NCBI RefSeq assembly: GCF_018614585.1
Contig: NZ_JAGGOI010000010.1
Coordinates: 1-64,000, forward strand
DNA length: 64,000 nt
Source of the DNA: Streptomyces sp. ISL-1
GTDB lineage: Bacteria > Actinomycetota > Actinomycetes > Streptomycetales > Streptomycetaceae
Reading direction: 5' to 3'
Part shown: positions 32,285 through 41,352 of the stretch, piece after piece
How positions within the stretch are numbered: the stretch's first letter is position 1
Layout: each line of letters opens with the position of its first letter
Position numbers and translations under genes: made by a program
Notes under the pieces: model-generated
Database searches by the model: none
Told to the model about the DNA's origin: nothing
What the model saw: only the letters and a program-made list of their open reading frames with translations

Positions 32285-33306
32285 ACGACGATGAGCTCCG
32301 CAGTCTCGTCGAGGAGCAGTGGACCGCGCTGGAGGCCGAGCAGACCACGGGGGAGCGTCGCCTGCGGGTCGCCGAGCTGACTGTTGTCACCGAGAGCGGG
32401 CCGTTGGCGGTGGCTGTCGACCATGACGGGCACCGCCACGTACTGGTGCCGATCCATGCACACCGCAAGGTCCGCCCTGGCCTGAACGGCCCAGTGCTCC
32501 GGTTGCGCAAGCGGCCGCTGGAGGACGCGGAGACCTACCAGACCTACGCCGATCTTGCCTGTCTGCGCGACGACCTCAGTGATCTGTTCACAGAGCTGTG
32601 CGTGGACGTATTGGGTGCTGTCGCAGAGCTTCCCAAAGATCCCGTCAAGGCGCTCTACCTTGTCCTGGACCGGTGGAAGGCGCTCTTTCGAACGCAGGGA
32701 ACGCCGCTGGGGACCGAGCAACTCGCCGGACTCTTTGGTGAATTGACAGTGCTCCACCGGCTTCTTGAGCAGGATCCGAGTGCGCACCTGCTCTGGCGCG
32801 GACCTGAGGGCTACCGCCACGATTTCTCGGCCACGACCAACGCCATAGAAGTGAAGGCGAGCACCAATAGCGAAGGGCGAAGGCCCCGGATTCATGGGCT
32901 CGACCAACTCGAAGCGCCGGAGAGCGGGATGCTCTGCCTGGCCTGGTTCCGCCTGCACCCCACCGGCGTGAACGGTGTCGGCACCGCATTCACGGAGTTG
33001 GTCGAGCAGGCACTTCGGCTGTGCGACGACGAGGCCGCGTTTCTCGAACTGCTCGCGCAGGCCGGTTACCGCCTCTCCGACGCCAACTGCTACCACGGCG
33101 TGCGCTTCGCGATCGACGAGGAGAGGTGGTACCGGGTCGACGCCGACTTCCCCGGATTGACGAGCGGGGCACTCGTCGCGGCCGGCGTGCCGGTGTCGGT
33201 ACTGGACGTCGAGTACACCATCGACCTCTCCGGTCAGACCCCCACTCCCCTCGCGCCCGGCCAGGTGTCCCGGTTGATCGACAGCATGATCCAGGAGTCC
33301 GCGTGA
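32281..33306 (+). CDS. PD-(D/E)XK family nuclease (DUF4420 type)
   Basis: A 341-residue protein. The nuclease core has Glu154 in GLFGELTVL and the D-x8-ExK signature Asp181...Glu190-Val-Lys192 (HDFSATTNAIEVKAST). This is the DUF4420 family of putative PD-(D/E)XK restriction nucleases, regularly found next to Z1 helicases. An N-terminal half of about 130 residues is probably for DNA or partner binding. ATGA overlap with Z1 upstream and GTGA overlap with the GHKL ATPase downstream imply matched production. It is the likely cutting subunit (inference). Confidence 0.85.
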   Translation: MNDDELRSLVEEQWTALEAEQTTGERRLRVAELTVVTESGPLAVAVDHDGHRHVLVPIHAHRKVRPGLNGPVLRLRKRPLEDAETYQTYADLACLRDDLSDLFTELCVDVLGAVAELPKDPVKALYLVLDRWKALFRTQGTPLGTEQLAGLFGELTVLHRLLEQDPSAHLLWRGPEGYRHDFSATTNAIEVKASTNSEGRRPRIHGLDQLEAPESGMLCLAWFRLHPTGVNGVGTAFTELVEQALRLCDDEAAFLELLAQAGYRLSDANCYHGVRFAIDEERWYRVDADFPGLTSGALVAAGVPVSVLDVEYTIDLSGQTPTPLAPGQVSRLIDSMIQESA

Positions 33307-35297
33307 CGGAGCCCCGCTGGTTCTCCCAGCCCTACCCCCCGGAAGGCGCGAGCGCCGCCGAGGGCATCCGTAATCAGCTCGGACGCCCGGAGCTCGACCT
33401 ACTCACCATCCTGGTGCGCGAGTCCGCCCAGAACAGCTGGGACGCACGTCTGAGGACATCCTCCGCTCCGGTCGACTATCGCATCGACATCTGGACGGTC
33501 GGCCCGGCGCACACCGGCGTGTGGCGAGAACTTCTGCTCGACGGCGCACCCGTGGGCGCGGAGAAGTTCCCACTGCGCGAAACGCTCAAGCGCGGCCCTG
33601 CCCGGGTCCTGGCCATCTCCGACCGCTGCACCCGAGGACTCGGAGGACCCACGCGCGCCGACGACGCCGTGGGCCCCGACCGCGACTTCGTCTCCTTCAT
33701 CCGCAACATTGGTGAGCCACGCGAAACTGCGCTGGGCGGCGGCACCTACGGTTTCGGCAAGGGCATCTTCTACTTGCTGTCCAAGTCCGGAACCGTCCTC
33801 GTTCACTCCCGCTGCCGCACCGCGCAGGGAGGCCACGAGACCAGGCTCATCGGCTGCACCCTCTGGAAGAGCTACGTAGCCGCCGAGCCCCAGGGGGACC
33901 GCCGGTACACCGGTCGACACTGGTGGGGCGACACCTCGGGAGACGTCGTCGCACCCCTGGTCGGCACTGAGGCGGAGGCCACGGCTCAGCGCCTGGGCCT
34001 CAGGCCCTTCGGGCCCGAGGAGACCGGGACGACCGTCGTTGTCATCGATCCGAACGTGGGCGAGCTCGAGCCTGCCGAGGTGGCCGACTATCTGGCCGAG
34101 ACCATCACCTGGCACCTCTGGCCAAAGATGATCACTACGGGCGGCAAGCCTCCCGCCATGCGTTTCTCCGTCACCTGCGACGGCATCGACCACCCCGTGC
34201 CGGATCCACGGGAGATCCGTCCGCTCAACATGTTCGTCGCCGCCTACGAGACTATGAACGGCCCGGACGGCAGCGATCTGGAGTGCAAGAAACCCAAGCG
34301 CCATCTCGGTCGCCTCGGGCTGGTGAAGCGAATCATGCCGGCGCTCGAGCCGACCCGCGCCTCACGCATGCTCGACATCGAGGACGTCGTCCATCACGTG
34401 TGTCTGATGCGACCCGCAGAGCTCGTCGTCGCCTACCGTCCGGGGCCGAAGCCGCCGAGCGCGAACCAGGGCTACGCCGGCGTGTTCAGAGCCGACGAGG
34501 CCATGGACGAGATCTACGCGAGGGCCGAACCGCCCACGCACGACGCCTGGAACCCGCAGTCGCTGGAGAAGCCCGAGAGCACCTTCGTGCAGACGACGTT
34601 CACCCGCATCAGCGAAAGATTGGACGGACTGCTCTCCCTCGGTGGGATCACCCGTCCCGGGGCCAGCAATGTCGCGCTGGGCGCCGCCAGTTCGCTGTTC
34701 GCCGGGTTGGTCGGAGGAGCCTGGGGGATCGGCGGTGCCACCGCCTACTCCAAGCCAGGCAGCACTGCCGCCCGTGCCTCAAAGGATAAGGACGAGGAAC
34801 AGAGCTTGCCCCGTCCCGACTCGGGCCGTCCCGTTCCGAACGGTGCACCCTCCGGAACGGAAGGGCCCGCCGCCGAAGGAACAGCCGGCCGGGGCGACTT
34901 CGGTGCCGACCGGGGGTCGTTCGGCGAAGGACCGGGGAACGGTGGAACCGGCACGCACCGTCGACCGCGCGTGCAATACGTCGGCGAGCCGTACTACGAC
35001 GATCGCGGCGACGATTCGGTGCTCGTCCAGGAGTTCCGGCTACCCGTGGCCGGTCCGCAGCGGGTCCGGATCGATCTGGCCGTCACTCTCCCCGGCCACG
35101 GTGGGCGCGAGACCGATCCGCCCATCGGGGCGAGCATGCCCGTGCTCGTCGGCTGGGAGGACGGAGACGGCCGCCTGTACGCCCCCGAGGCATGCGTCAT
35201 CGAGGGCGGCGAGTCCGTCTGGCGTGCTGTCGTACGTCCGGCTCCGGACACCATGACCGAGATCGGCGTCAAGGTCGAGGCGGTGAAGGGCCCGTGA
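33303..35297 (+). CDS. GHKL-type ATPase of MORC/MutL-like restriction systems
   Basis: A 664-residue protein. The GHKL nucleotide-binding motifs are clear: N-box LVRESAQNSWDARL (Glu40, Asn44, Asp47), G1 box ISDRCTRGLGG (Asp107) and G2 box GGGTYGFGKG at 145-154. A transducer-like region follows to about 460. A Gly/Ala-rich segment (about 460-490), a low-complexity linker (490-560) and a C-terminal beta-rich domain of about 100 residues (RRPRVQYVGEPYYDDRGDDS onward) end it. Such ATPases clamp DNA and couple sensing to nuclease action. GTG start inside the upstream stop. Confidence 0.85.
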   Translation: MTEPRWFSQPYPPEGASAAEGIRNQLGRPELDLLTILVRESAQNSWDARLRTSSAPVDYRIDIWTVGPAHTGVWRELLLDGAPVGAEKFPLRETLKRGPARVLAISDRCTRGLGGPTRADDAVGPDRDFVSFIRNIGEPRETALGGGTYGFGKGIFYLLSKSGTVLVHSRCRTAQGGHETRLIGCTLWKSYVAAEPQGDRRYTGRHWWGDTSGDVVAPLVGTEAEATAQRLGLRPFGPEETGTTVVVIDPNVGELEPAEVADYLAETITWHLWPKMITTGGKPPAMRFSVTCDGIDHPVPDPREIRPLNMFVAAYETMNGPDGSDLECKKPKRHLGRLGLVKRIMPALEPTRASRMLDIEDVVHHVCLMRPAELVVAYRPGPKPPSANQGYAGVFRADEAMDEIYARAEPPTHDAWNPQSLEKPESTFVQTTFTRISERLDGLLSLGGITRPGASNVALGAASSLFAGLVGGAWGIGGATAYSKPGSTAARASKDKDEEQSLPRPDSGRPVPNGAPSGTEGPAAEGTAGRGDFGADRGSFGEGPGNGGTGTHRRPRVQYVGEPYYDDRGDDSVLVQEFRLPVAGPQRVRIDLAVTLPGHGGRETDPPIGASMPVLVGWEDGDGRLYAPEACVIEGGESVWRAVVRPAPDTMTEIGVKVEAVKGP

Positions 35298-36190
35298 CTC
35301 GACGCGTTCTTCCGTATCGCATTCCGTCCGAGGACGTCGTCGCCACCGAGCCGTGGCGGCTGGTGACCGAGGACGGCGAGGTCGCCATGCCCGAGGCGCT
35401 GCCGGACTGGGACTACAAGATGGACCTGCACCTGCGCAGGACCGTCCGTGTCGAACTCGATCGAGCGCGATCGCAGTCGGGCCTTCCGACCGATGCAGCG
35501 CTCACGCTCGCCGTGGTGTGGACGGCCACCGGATCCAGCCTCAGCGGGCCGGCGGAACATGCGCGCTTGACCGACAGCGGCGTGATCACGGCAGAATTCG
35601 ATGTCCTCCTGCGCGGTGCCGACCTCGGCGGGCTGCTCCTCCTCGACACTGCCCTCGTCTTGGCCGAGCGCCGCACCGACGCCCGCCCCTCCTCGCCCCG
35701 CCGGGCCGGCTCCGTGCTGTGGAGCGATCGAGAGTCACTGCGTCTCCAGGGCGACGCGCCGCAGTTCCCCATGACGGTGATCGACTTCGCCCGAACCTCC
35801 TTCCCCGACGGCGCGGCCTGGCATCTGCAGATCAGTGGGGGCCTGGAGAGCGCCACCATGGGGTCCCTGCTCCTGCTCGTCAACGAGCGAAACACGGTCA
35901 CCGCCAACGCATTCGAGAATGCGGGGAGGCCACGTCCGGTGGACCGCATCGTGCTCTCCGCGGTGTATGCGGATGCCGCCCGAATCATGATCGAGCACGC
36001 ACTCGGCAACGACGACTTCGCCGAGGACGCCGACTTCCCCGACGGCTCGCTGGGCGCCACCCTGCTGAGTCTGTTCGACCAACTCTTCCCGGGGCAGTCG
36101 GTCACCGACATCCGCCTGCGTCAACGACAGTCACCCGCCCTGTTCGCCTCGGATCTGCAGGCGGCGGTCAAGATCTTCGAGGTGTCGTGA
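35294..36190 (+). CDS. Conserved protein of unknown function in the Z1/GHKL operon
   Basis: A 298-residue protein I do not recognise. It looks beta-rich in its first half (MDLHLRRTVRVELDRARSQS, LTLAVVWTATGSSL, VITAEFDVLLRGADLGGLLL) and mixed in its second (SATMGSLLLLVNERNTVTAN, ARIMIEHALGNDDFAEDADF). No nuclease, ATPase or membrane motif is visible. Its GTG start overlaps the GHKL stop and its TGA overlaps the next ATG (TGATG), so it is made stoichiometrically with both. A structural subunit or target-recognition partner is plausible. Confidence 0.7.
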   Translation: MTRRVLPYRIPSEDVVATEPWRLVTEDGEVAMPEALPDWDYKMDLHLRRTVRVELDRARSQSGLPTDAALTLAVVWTATGSSLSGPAEHARLTDSGVITAEFDVLLRGADLGGLLLLDTALVLAERRTDARPSSPRRAGSVLWSDRESLRLQGDAPQFPMTVIDFARTSFPDGAAWHLQISGGLESATMGSLLLLVNERNTVTANAFENAGRPRPVDRIVLSAVYADAARIMIEHALGNDDFAEDADFPDGSLGATLLSLFDQLFPGQSVTDIRLRQRQSPALFASDLQAAVKIFEVS

Positions 36191-38034
36191 TGAGCTTCCT
36201 CTATCCCCGGTTGCTCTCCGAACAGGCCGGACCACTTTTCGCGGAGTACCGGCAAAGGACGATCGTCGAACTCGCCGATCGAGTAGCCGTCACCCATGAG
36301 TCGTCGGTGTACGTGGCCACGGGTGGCGACCGTGTCTCAACCGGTCAGCTCCAGGAACTGCGCGGTGGCGTCCTCGGACTCGCCGCTCGTGCAGGCTTCC
36401 CGGACAACTCCGACCGCGCACGCAACGCCGACTTCGACCTCGAGCTCGCCGCTCTGCTGCACGCCGAGATGGGGATGGTGCCCGCAGAGGCCGCTTCCCG
36501 GGACGTCTGGGCCTTCCTTGCACTGGTCCTGCTCCCGGACGTCGCCTTCTGGCGCTACCCCCAGCCGCCGAAGGACCGCGTCCTCGGCACGGACCTCACC
36601 CGGCACGTCTTCGGCAGGCTGTGGTGGCGGGCCCAGCTCGTACGCTCCCCCGACGCCCCGGAGCCGTACGGCACTCTCGAGATCCTTGGCGAGGCCGCGT
36701 TCGATCAGATCTACGCACGCCGCGCCGCGCTCGGCGGAAGTCCGCACATGGTTCGAGCCATCCTCCGCGTCTGGAACGACCTCGACCTAGCGGGCCTCAA
36801 CGAGCGCGAGACCCTCCGCGACTTCCTCAAGAGACTGCTTCGGCTCGCCCCGTTCGTGCTCTTCGACGGCATCGAGGAGCACGCCCTGGACGATGAACTG
36901 CGCGCGGTTGCCCAGGAGTCCGTCGATGCCCAGCGCCGTCCGTCCGCGCCCGTCGGGGACGACACCACGCGGACAGGGCAGGACATAACCCGGAACGACG
37001 ATGCCCGTGAACGATCCGCGACCGCGTCGCAGGACAAAGAGTCACCGACTCCCCAGCCTGCTCCGGTCACGTGGGCCGATCCCCGTCGATTCCGCTCGGT
37101 GGAGATCTGTGCGGGGGCCGGAGCACAGGCCCTAGGTCTCGAGCGTGCCGGATTCGACCCCGTGCTCCTCATCGACAGCAAAGCCGATGCCTGCTTCACG
37201 ATCGACCTCAACAGGCCGGAGTGGGATGTGGTCTGCATGGATGTCGCACATTTCCACTCCGGCATGCGCCCTGACACGCTTGGCATCGATCTCCTCAGCG
37301 GTGGACTGCCGCGCGTGAAATCCTCGGCCACGGTCGGTCGCGCCGAGGACACGGAAGAGCGCGGCGTCCTCAGGGCGGCGATCGGTCTGGCACGCGACAT
37401 CAAGCCGAGGGCCCTGCTTCTGGAAAATGTCCCGGGCCTGGTCGAGAGCCCGGACTTCGACGCTGACCGCTCGTGGATCGAAGCCGAGCTCCTGAATGCG
37501 GGCTACCAATCGAGCTGGCGAATCCTCAATGCCGCGGACTTCGGCGTGCCACAGAACCGCAGCAGTGGTTTCCTGGTCGCTCTCCAAGCCCCCTACTACT
37601 CCCGATTCTCCTGGCCCGAGCCGGACAATGTGCCGCCTCCCACCGTCGGCCAGATACTCGGCCCCTCAATGTCGGCAGGCGGCTGGACCGGCGCAGAACA
37701 CTGGATCAAGGGAGCTGACCGCATCGCGCCCGCGCTTGTCGGAGGCTCCGAACGGCGGGGTGGTGCCGACCTCGGTCCCACCGGCAGCAAGAAGGCATGG
37801 GCCGCGCTCGGCGTGAACGGCAACAGCCTCGGCGACACCCCACCGGACGCGGACTTCCCCGCGGACGGCCTGCCCAAGTTGACCGTCGACCAAACCGCGT
37901 TGATCCAGGCGATACCCCTGGATTGGCGCTTCGCCGGCGGCAAGACCTCCCGATACCGGCAGATCGGCCACGCGATGCCTCCGCCCCTGGCGGCAGCCGT
38001 CGGACGGGCAATCGCAGCAGCTCTCCGAGGCTAG
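36190..38034 (+). CDS. Fusion of an uncharacterised N-terminal domain to a C5-cytosine methyltransferase-like domain lacking the catalytic Cys
   Basis: A 614-residue protein. Residues 1-240 are a helical domain (MSFLYPRLLSEQAGPLF ..., WAFLALVLLPDVAFWRYPQ, DFLKRLLRLAPFVLFDG), probably DUF6339. A disordered linker fills 245-295. Residues 300-614 are methylase-like: motif I EICAGAGAQALGLERAGF, motif VI LLLENVPGL, motif VIII-like VPQNRSSGF and motif X YRQIGHAMPPPLA. Motif IV reads GGLPRVKS (371-378) instead of GGPPCQGFS, so the catalytic Cys position is Arg375 (CGC codon). SAM binding may be kept, but methyl transfer by this chain is not expected. It could pair with the intact methylase next door, or modify or sense DNA differently. 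Confidence 0.82.
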   Translation: MSFLYPRLLSEQAGPLFAEYRQRTIVELADRVAVTHESSVYVATGGDRVSTGQLQELRGGVLGLAARAGFPDNSDRARNADFDLELAALLHAEMGMVPAEAASRDVWAFLALVLLPDVAFWRYPQPPKDRVLGTDLTRHVFGRLWWRAQLVRSPDAPEPYGTLEILGEAAFDQIYARRAALGGSPHMVRAILRVWNDLDLAGLNERETLRDFLKRLLRLAPFVLFDGIEEHALDDELRAVAQESVDAQRRPSAPVGDDTTRTGQDITRNDDARERSATASQDKESPTPQPAPVTWADPRRFRSVEICAGAGAQALGLERAGFDPVLLIDSKADACFTIDLNRPEWDVVCMDVAHFHSGMRPDTLGIDLLSGGLPRVKSSATVGRAEDTEERGVLRAAIGLARDIKPRALLLENVPGLVESPDFDADRSWIEAELLNAGYQSSWRILNAADFGVPQNRSSGFLVALQAPYYSRFSWPEPDNVPPPTVGQILGPSMSAGGWTGAEHWIKGADRIAPALVGGSERRGGADLGPTGSKKAWAALGVNGNSLGDTPPDADFPADGLPKLTVDQTALIQAIPLDWRFAGGKTSRYRQIGHAMPPPLAAAVGRAIAAALRG

Positions 38035-38043
38035 GATCACCAC

Positions 38044-39399
38044 ATGCACACGCCCCACCCCCTCGATCTCGAGCCCATCACCGTCGTCGACCTGTTTGCC
38101 GGCTGCGGTGGCTTCACCCAGGGGTTCCACGAGTTTCGACCGGAGGGGGCTCCGGACGGCCGACCGGTCTTCCACAGCATCGCGGCCGTCGAGCACAACG
38201 CCGCTGCGGTTGCGACGTACGCCGCGAACTTCGGAAGTGGCCGGCCGGACAAGGAACTCCCGCCCACGCGCATCCACTGCGGGGACATCGAGAAGTGGGA
38301 ACCGACACCGGACGCCCTCCACGCGGACGTGGTGGTCGGAGGACCGCCGTGCCAGGGCTTTTCGGCCCTGAACCGCAAGAAGAAGGGCAGCGAGCGCAAC
38401 CGCCTCTGGGAGGAATACGTACGGATCGTTGCTGAAATTCGCCCGAAGGTCTTCGTCATCGAGAACGTCGACCGCTTTCTCAAGTCGGACGAATTTCGTA
38501 ATCTTCTGGCGCAGGTTGAAGAAGGCGGCCTGCTGGCCGAGTACCGGCTCGTCGATCCTCCCGGCCACGATCCGAACGAGACGGACGAGGAGAAGAACAA
38601 ACGCTATCTCCTCAACTCCGCCCATTACGGTGCAGCCCAAGCACGACGACGAGCCATCGTCATCGGTGTGCGTCGCGATATCGATAACGCTCGTACGTTG
38701 ACGTACCCCGCCCCGACACACGTCCGGCGCCCGAAACAGCGCACCGGCACCTCCCCCCAGCCACTGGAAGTCTTCGAGGCTGTGCAGCCCTCGTACTGGG
38801 AAGCCGTGGACAGCGTGTTCGACGAGTCTGCTGGGCTCGTTATCCGAGGCACCGAACTGCCAGACGCCAAGGAGTACATCGCTGAGATCGACGCCGTGGT
38901 CACGGGTGTTTTCACGACCTCCGACCTCCACTTCGGCCGTAATCCGAAGCCGCTGTCCATGGCGCGCTACAAGGCCATCCCCCCGGGCGGTAACCGCAAG
39001 GATCTGCGCGACAAGTGGTTCACGGAGGACGAGTACGGCGAGATCCACATCTTCGACAACCCGAATCCCCCAGGCGTGCGGACTTCCGTCGAGTACCTGT
39101 CGACCGAGAGCTGGGACAACCACAACACCGGTACCGGCGACGTGATGGGCCGGCTGCGTCTGGGCGAGCCGTCGGTCACTATTCGAACCGAGTTCTTCAA
39201 GCCCGAGAAGGGGCGCTACCTCCATCCGACAGCCGCCCGTCCGATCACTCATTACGAGGCCGCTCGGATTCAGGGCTTCCCCGCCGGTTTTCGCTGGTGC
39301 GGCTCGAAGACCGACATCGCGACCCAGATCGGCAACGCGGTACCCATCCCACTCGGCACGGCCATCGCCTCGGCGATCCACTCCTACCTGCGCCCCTGA
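38044..39399 (+). CDS. DNA (cytosine-5-)-methyltransferase
   Basis: A 451-residue enzyme with all core motifs: I VVDLFAGCGGFTQGF, IV VVVGGPPCQGFS (catalytic Cys103), VI KVFVIENV, VIII YGAAQARRRAIVIGVRR, IX THYEAARIQGFP and X QIGNAVPIPLG. The variable region between VIII and IX (about 215-385) is long and should carry target recognition. It starts 9 bp after the fused methylase-like gene and ends the operon. Known chemistry: 5-methylcytosine formation using SAM, here the protective partner of the nuclease system (inference). Site specificity cannot be read. Confidence 0.95.
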   Translation: MHTPHPLDLEPITVVDLFAGCGGFTQGFHEFRPEGAPDGRPVFHSIAAVEHNAAAVATYAANFGSGRPDKELPPTRIHCGDIEKWEPTPDALHADVVVGGPPCQGFSALNRKKKGSERNRLWEEYVRIVAEIRPKVFVIENVDRFLKSDEFRNLLAQVEEGGLLAEYRLVDPPGHDPNETDEEKNKRYLLNSAHYGAAQARRRAIVIGVRRDIDNARTLTYPAPTHVRRPKQRTGTSPQPLEVFEAVQPSYWEAVDSVFDESAGLVIRGTELPDAKEYIAEIDAVVTGVFTTSDLHFGRNPKPLSMARYKAIPPGGNRKDLRDKWFTEDEYGEIHIFDNPNPPGVRTSVEYLSTESWDNHNTGTGDVMGRLRLGEPSVTIRTEFFKPEKGRYLHPTAARPITHYEAARIQGFPAGFRWCGSKTDIATQIGNAVPIPLGTAIASAIHSYLRP

Positions 39400-39680
39400 T
39401 CAAAGCAGTCTCAGAAATCCTGTGAGGTCGGTTGTTCCGCAACGGAATTTCTGGGTCACGGATCGGTGATGCCCAGCGAAGGAAATCCTGGTGGTGGGGA
39501 ATCAGACGCCCTCGGGTCCGAGGCCGCGAAATCATCGACCTCGCTGAACTCGTAATCGATGGAGTGGGCCTCAGCGCCCCATGCCCCTCGACTGACAGTC
39601 CAATTCGGTAACGAGGGTTGACAGCCCTGCAGTCGACAGCCAGATCTCTACGGGACGGATCCCAGCGCCTCGTTCTCCGA
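39400..39680. other. Intergenic region at the end of the defence island
   Basis: About 280 bp hold no convincing gene between the convergent methylase and ATP-binding-protein genes. Composition is less GC-rich than average (CCGCAACGGAATTTCTGGG). No tRNA, integrase remnant or direct repeat that would mark an attachment site is evident. No strong terminator hairpin seen. Confidence 0.35.
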
Positions 39681-40325
39681 TCACTCCTCCGCCTCAAAGT
39701 GCGTCTGCGCAAGGTCAAGCGCCTCGTCCGGGTCGCAGCCGTGAGCCCTGAGCCAGTGGAGGAGGTCGGCGATCACGTCGATCACCACCTCCTCCACGAC
39801 GGCCACCGCTAGCCGACCCGACCAGGCCGGGCGCGGGTGCCGGACCATTCCGTACAGCGTCATGAACTCCTCGACGCGCGCCATCCTCGGGCCCCCGGTG
39901 TGGCCGTTCGGCCCGGTCAGGCCCGTGGACAACTCGCACCACACCACCTTGGAGTCCGCCCGGAGGATCACACCCCACCGGTCGGTGACCGCGTCGACGA
40001 GCATCATTCCACGACCCGACTCCGCCTCACACTCCGCGTTGAGCAGAGTGGGAAGCGCTCGCGTGTCCGGGTCGTGCAGCTCAATGCGGAGGTACGTACC
40101 GCTCATCGAGACAGCGAGCGTGGTGGGCGTGCCGGCACCCACGTGACGGATGACGTTCGAGGCCAGTTCCGTGACGCAGATCTGAGCCGTCTCGACCAGT
40201 CCGGGCAGGCCCCACAGAGTCAGGTGCAGCCTCATCACGCGCCGCAATCCCGCCAGTTCGCTCGGCTCGGCGGCGAAGAGCAGCTCCCAGGGCTTCCGCG
40301 TTACGCAATCCATGTCGTAGATCAT
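39681..40325 (-). CDS. ATP-binding protein with RsbW/HATPase fold (WhiJ-module partner)
   Basis: A 214-residue protein. The HATPase_c_2 motifs are ICVTELASNVIRHVGAG (N-box Glu/Asn), IELHDPDTRALP (G1) and SGRGMMLVDAVTDRWG (G2), like anti-sigma kinases of the RsbW type. A C-terminal helical tail of about 75 residues (EEFMTLYGMVRHPRPAWSGR onward) is extra. Start at MIYDMDCVT, with GGGAGG 9 nt upstream; the longer frame to 40583 has no ribosome site. It is divergent from an XRE/DUF5753 regulator and a DUF397 gene, the usual three-part WhiJ-like cluster. Confidence 0.85.
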   Translation of the reverse strand: MIYDMDCVTRKPWELLFAAEPSELAGLRRVMRLHLTLWGLPGLVETAQICVTELASNVIRHVGAGTPTTLAVSMSGTYLRIELHDPDTRALPTLLNAECEAESGRGMMLVDAVTDRWGVILRADSKVVWCELSTGLTGPNGHTGGPRMARVEEFMTLYGMVRHPRPAWSGRLAVAVVEEVVIDVIADLLHWLRAHGCDPDEALDLAQTHFEAEE

Positions 40326-40506
40326 CTCGATCCGCCTCCCGAGCATTTCTCCGTGCACTGCGTGACCAGCGGTCACTCCCAGTGAGATGATTGCAGCGGC
40401 CATTCCCTTCATGCAACGTGCACGAAGAGATTCCCTCCATCGGGTGATTGGCCTTTCTCGGTACTTCCGATGGGATGGAACATCCGCTACAGCACAAGGA
40501 GTTGGG

Positions 40507-41352
40507 ATGGCAGGCTCCCCCACCGCTCGCCGCCGTCGGTTGGCGATCGAGCTCAGGAAGCTCCGCGAGGACCACGGCTTCACCTGCGTTCACGTGGGCA
40601 AGGAGCTGGACTGGAGCAGCTCCAAGGTCAATCGCATGGAGACCGGCCAGGGACGGGTTCAGCCGTCCGACGTGGATGCGCTGTGTCGCTTCTACGGGAC
40701 CTCGGACGATCTCCGCGAACTGCTCAAGTCCTTGGCCAAGGAGTCGAAGACAAAAGGCTGGTGGCACGCACACGGCGATGCCGTCCCCGGATGGTTCTCC
40801 GTGTACGTGGGCCTGGAGCAGGCCGCTTCGACTCTCCGCAGCTACCAGGGGGAGTTCATTCCGGGGCTGCTGCAGACTCCCGAGTACGCGACGGAGATGA
40901 GCCGCGCTTGGGTCGATCACACCGCAGAGGGCATTGCACGCATGGTCGACGTACGGATGCGACGTCAGCAGTTGCTGACGGGTGACAACGCTCCGGACCT
41001 GTGGGTCGTGGTGCATCAGAGCGCGCTCATGCACATCGTCGGAAATCGTCAGGTCATGACGGGCCAGCTCGAACGTATGCTGGAAATTGCGAAGTTGAGG
41101 CACGTGACGGTCCAGGTACTGCCCTTCGATGCCGGGGCATATCCCACCACAGGCCCCTTCACCGTCCTCGGCTTCCCGGAACAGGAAGACCCCGACGTGG
41201 TGTATCGGGAGGGACTGACCGACTCCGTCTATCTCGAGCATCCCACGGACGTGACCCTCTATACGAAGGCGTTCGACCACCTCAGGGCGCTTGCCCTGAG
41301 TCCGCAGCGATCGACACTGCTGATCAAAAGAGTTCTGGAGGATCACTTCTGA
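40507..41352 (+). CDS. XRE-family regulator with DUF5753 (Scr1/WhiJ-like)
   Basis: A 281-residue protein: helix-turn-helix at about 12-65 (LRKLREDHGFTCVHVGKELD, SSSKVNRMETGQGRVQPSDV) and a DUF5753 domain at about 85-275 (SYQGEFIPGLLQTPEYATEM ... VQVLPFDAGAYPTTGPFTVL). WhiJ-like regulators bind DNA and are antagonised by a small DUF397 partner to control development or antibiotics. AAGGAG lies 5 nt before the ATG. Stop and next start overlap (TGATG), so both partners are coupled. Confidence 0.92.
   Translation: MAGSPTARRRRLAIELRKLREDHGFTCVHVGKELDWSSSKVNRMETGQGRVQPSDVDALCRFYGTSDDLRELLKSLAKESKTKGWWHAHGDAVPGWFSVYVGLEQAASTLRSYQGEFIPGLLQTPEYATEMSRAWVDHTAEGIARMVDVRMRRQQLLTGDNAPDLWVVVHQSALMHIVGNRQVMTGQLERMLEIAKLRHVTVQVLPFDAGAYPTTGPFTVLGFPEQEDPDVVYREGLTDSVYLEHPTDVTLYTKAFDHLRALALSPQRSTLLIKRVLEDHF

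Noticed and set aside
29004..39399. DISARM, BREX or type I/III restriction system
   Set aside because: Marker genes (DrmA/B, PglZ, BrxC, HsdR/M/S, Mod/Res) are absent; the Z1, GHKL and C5-methylase set fits the MORC/Z1 type instead.
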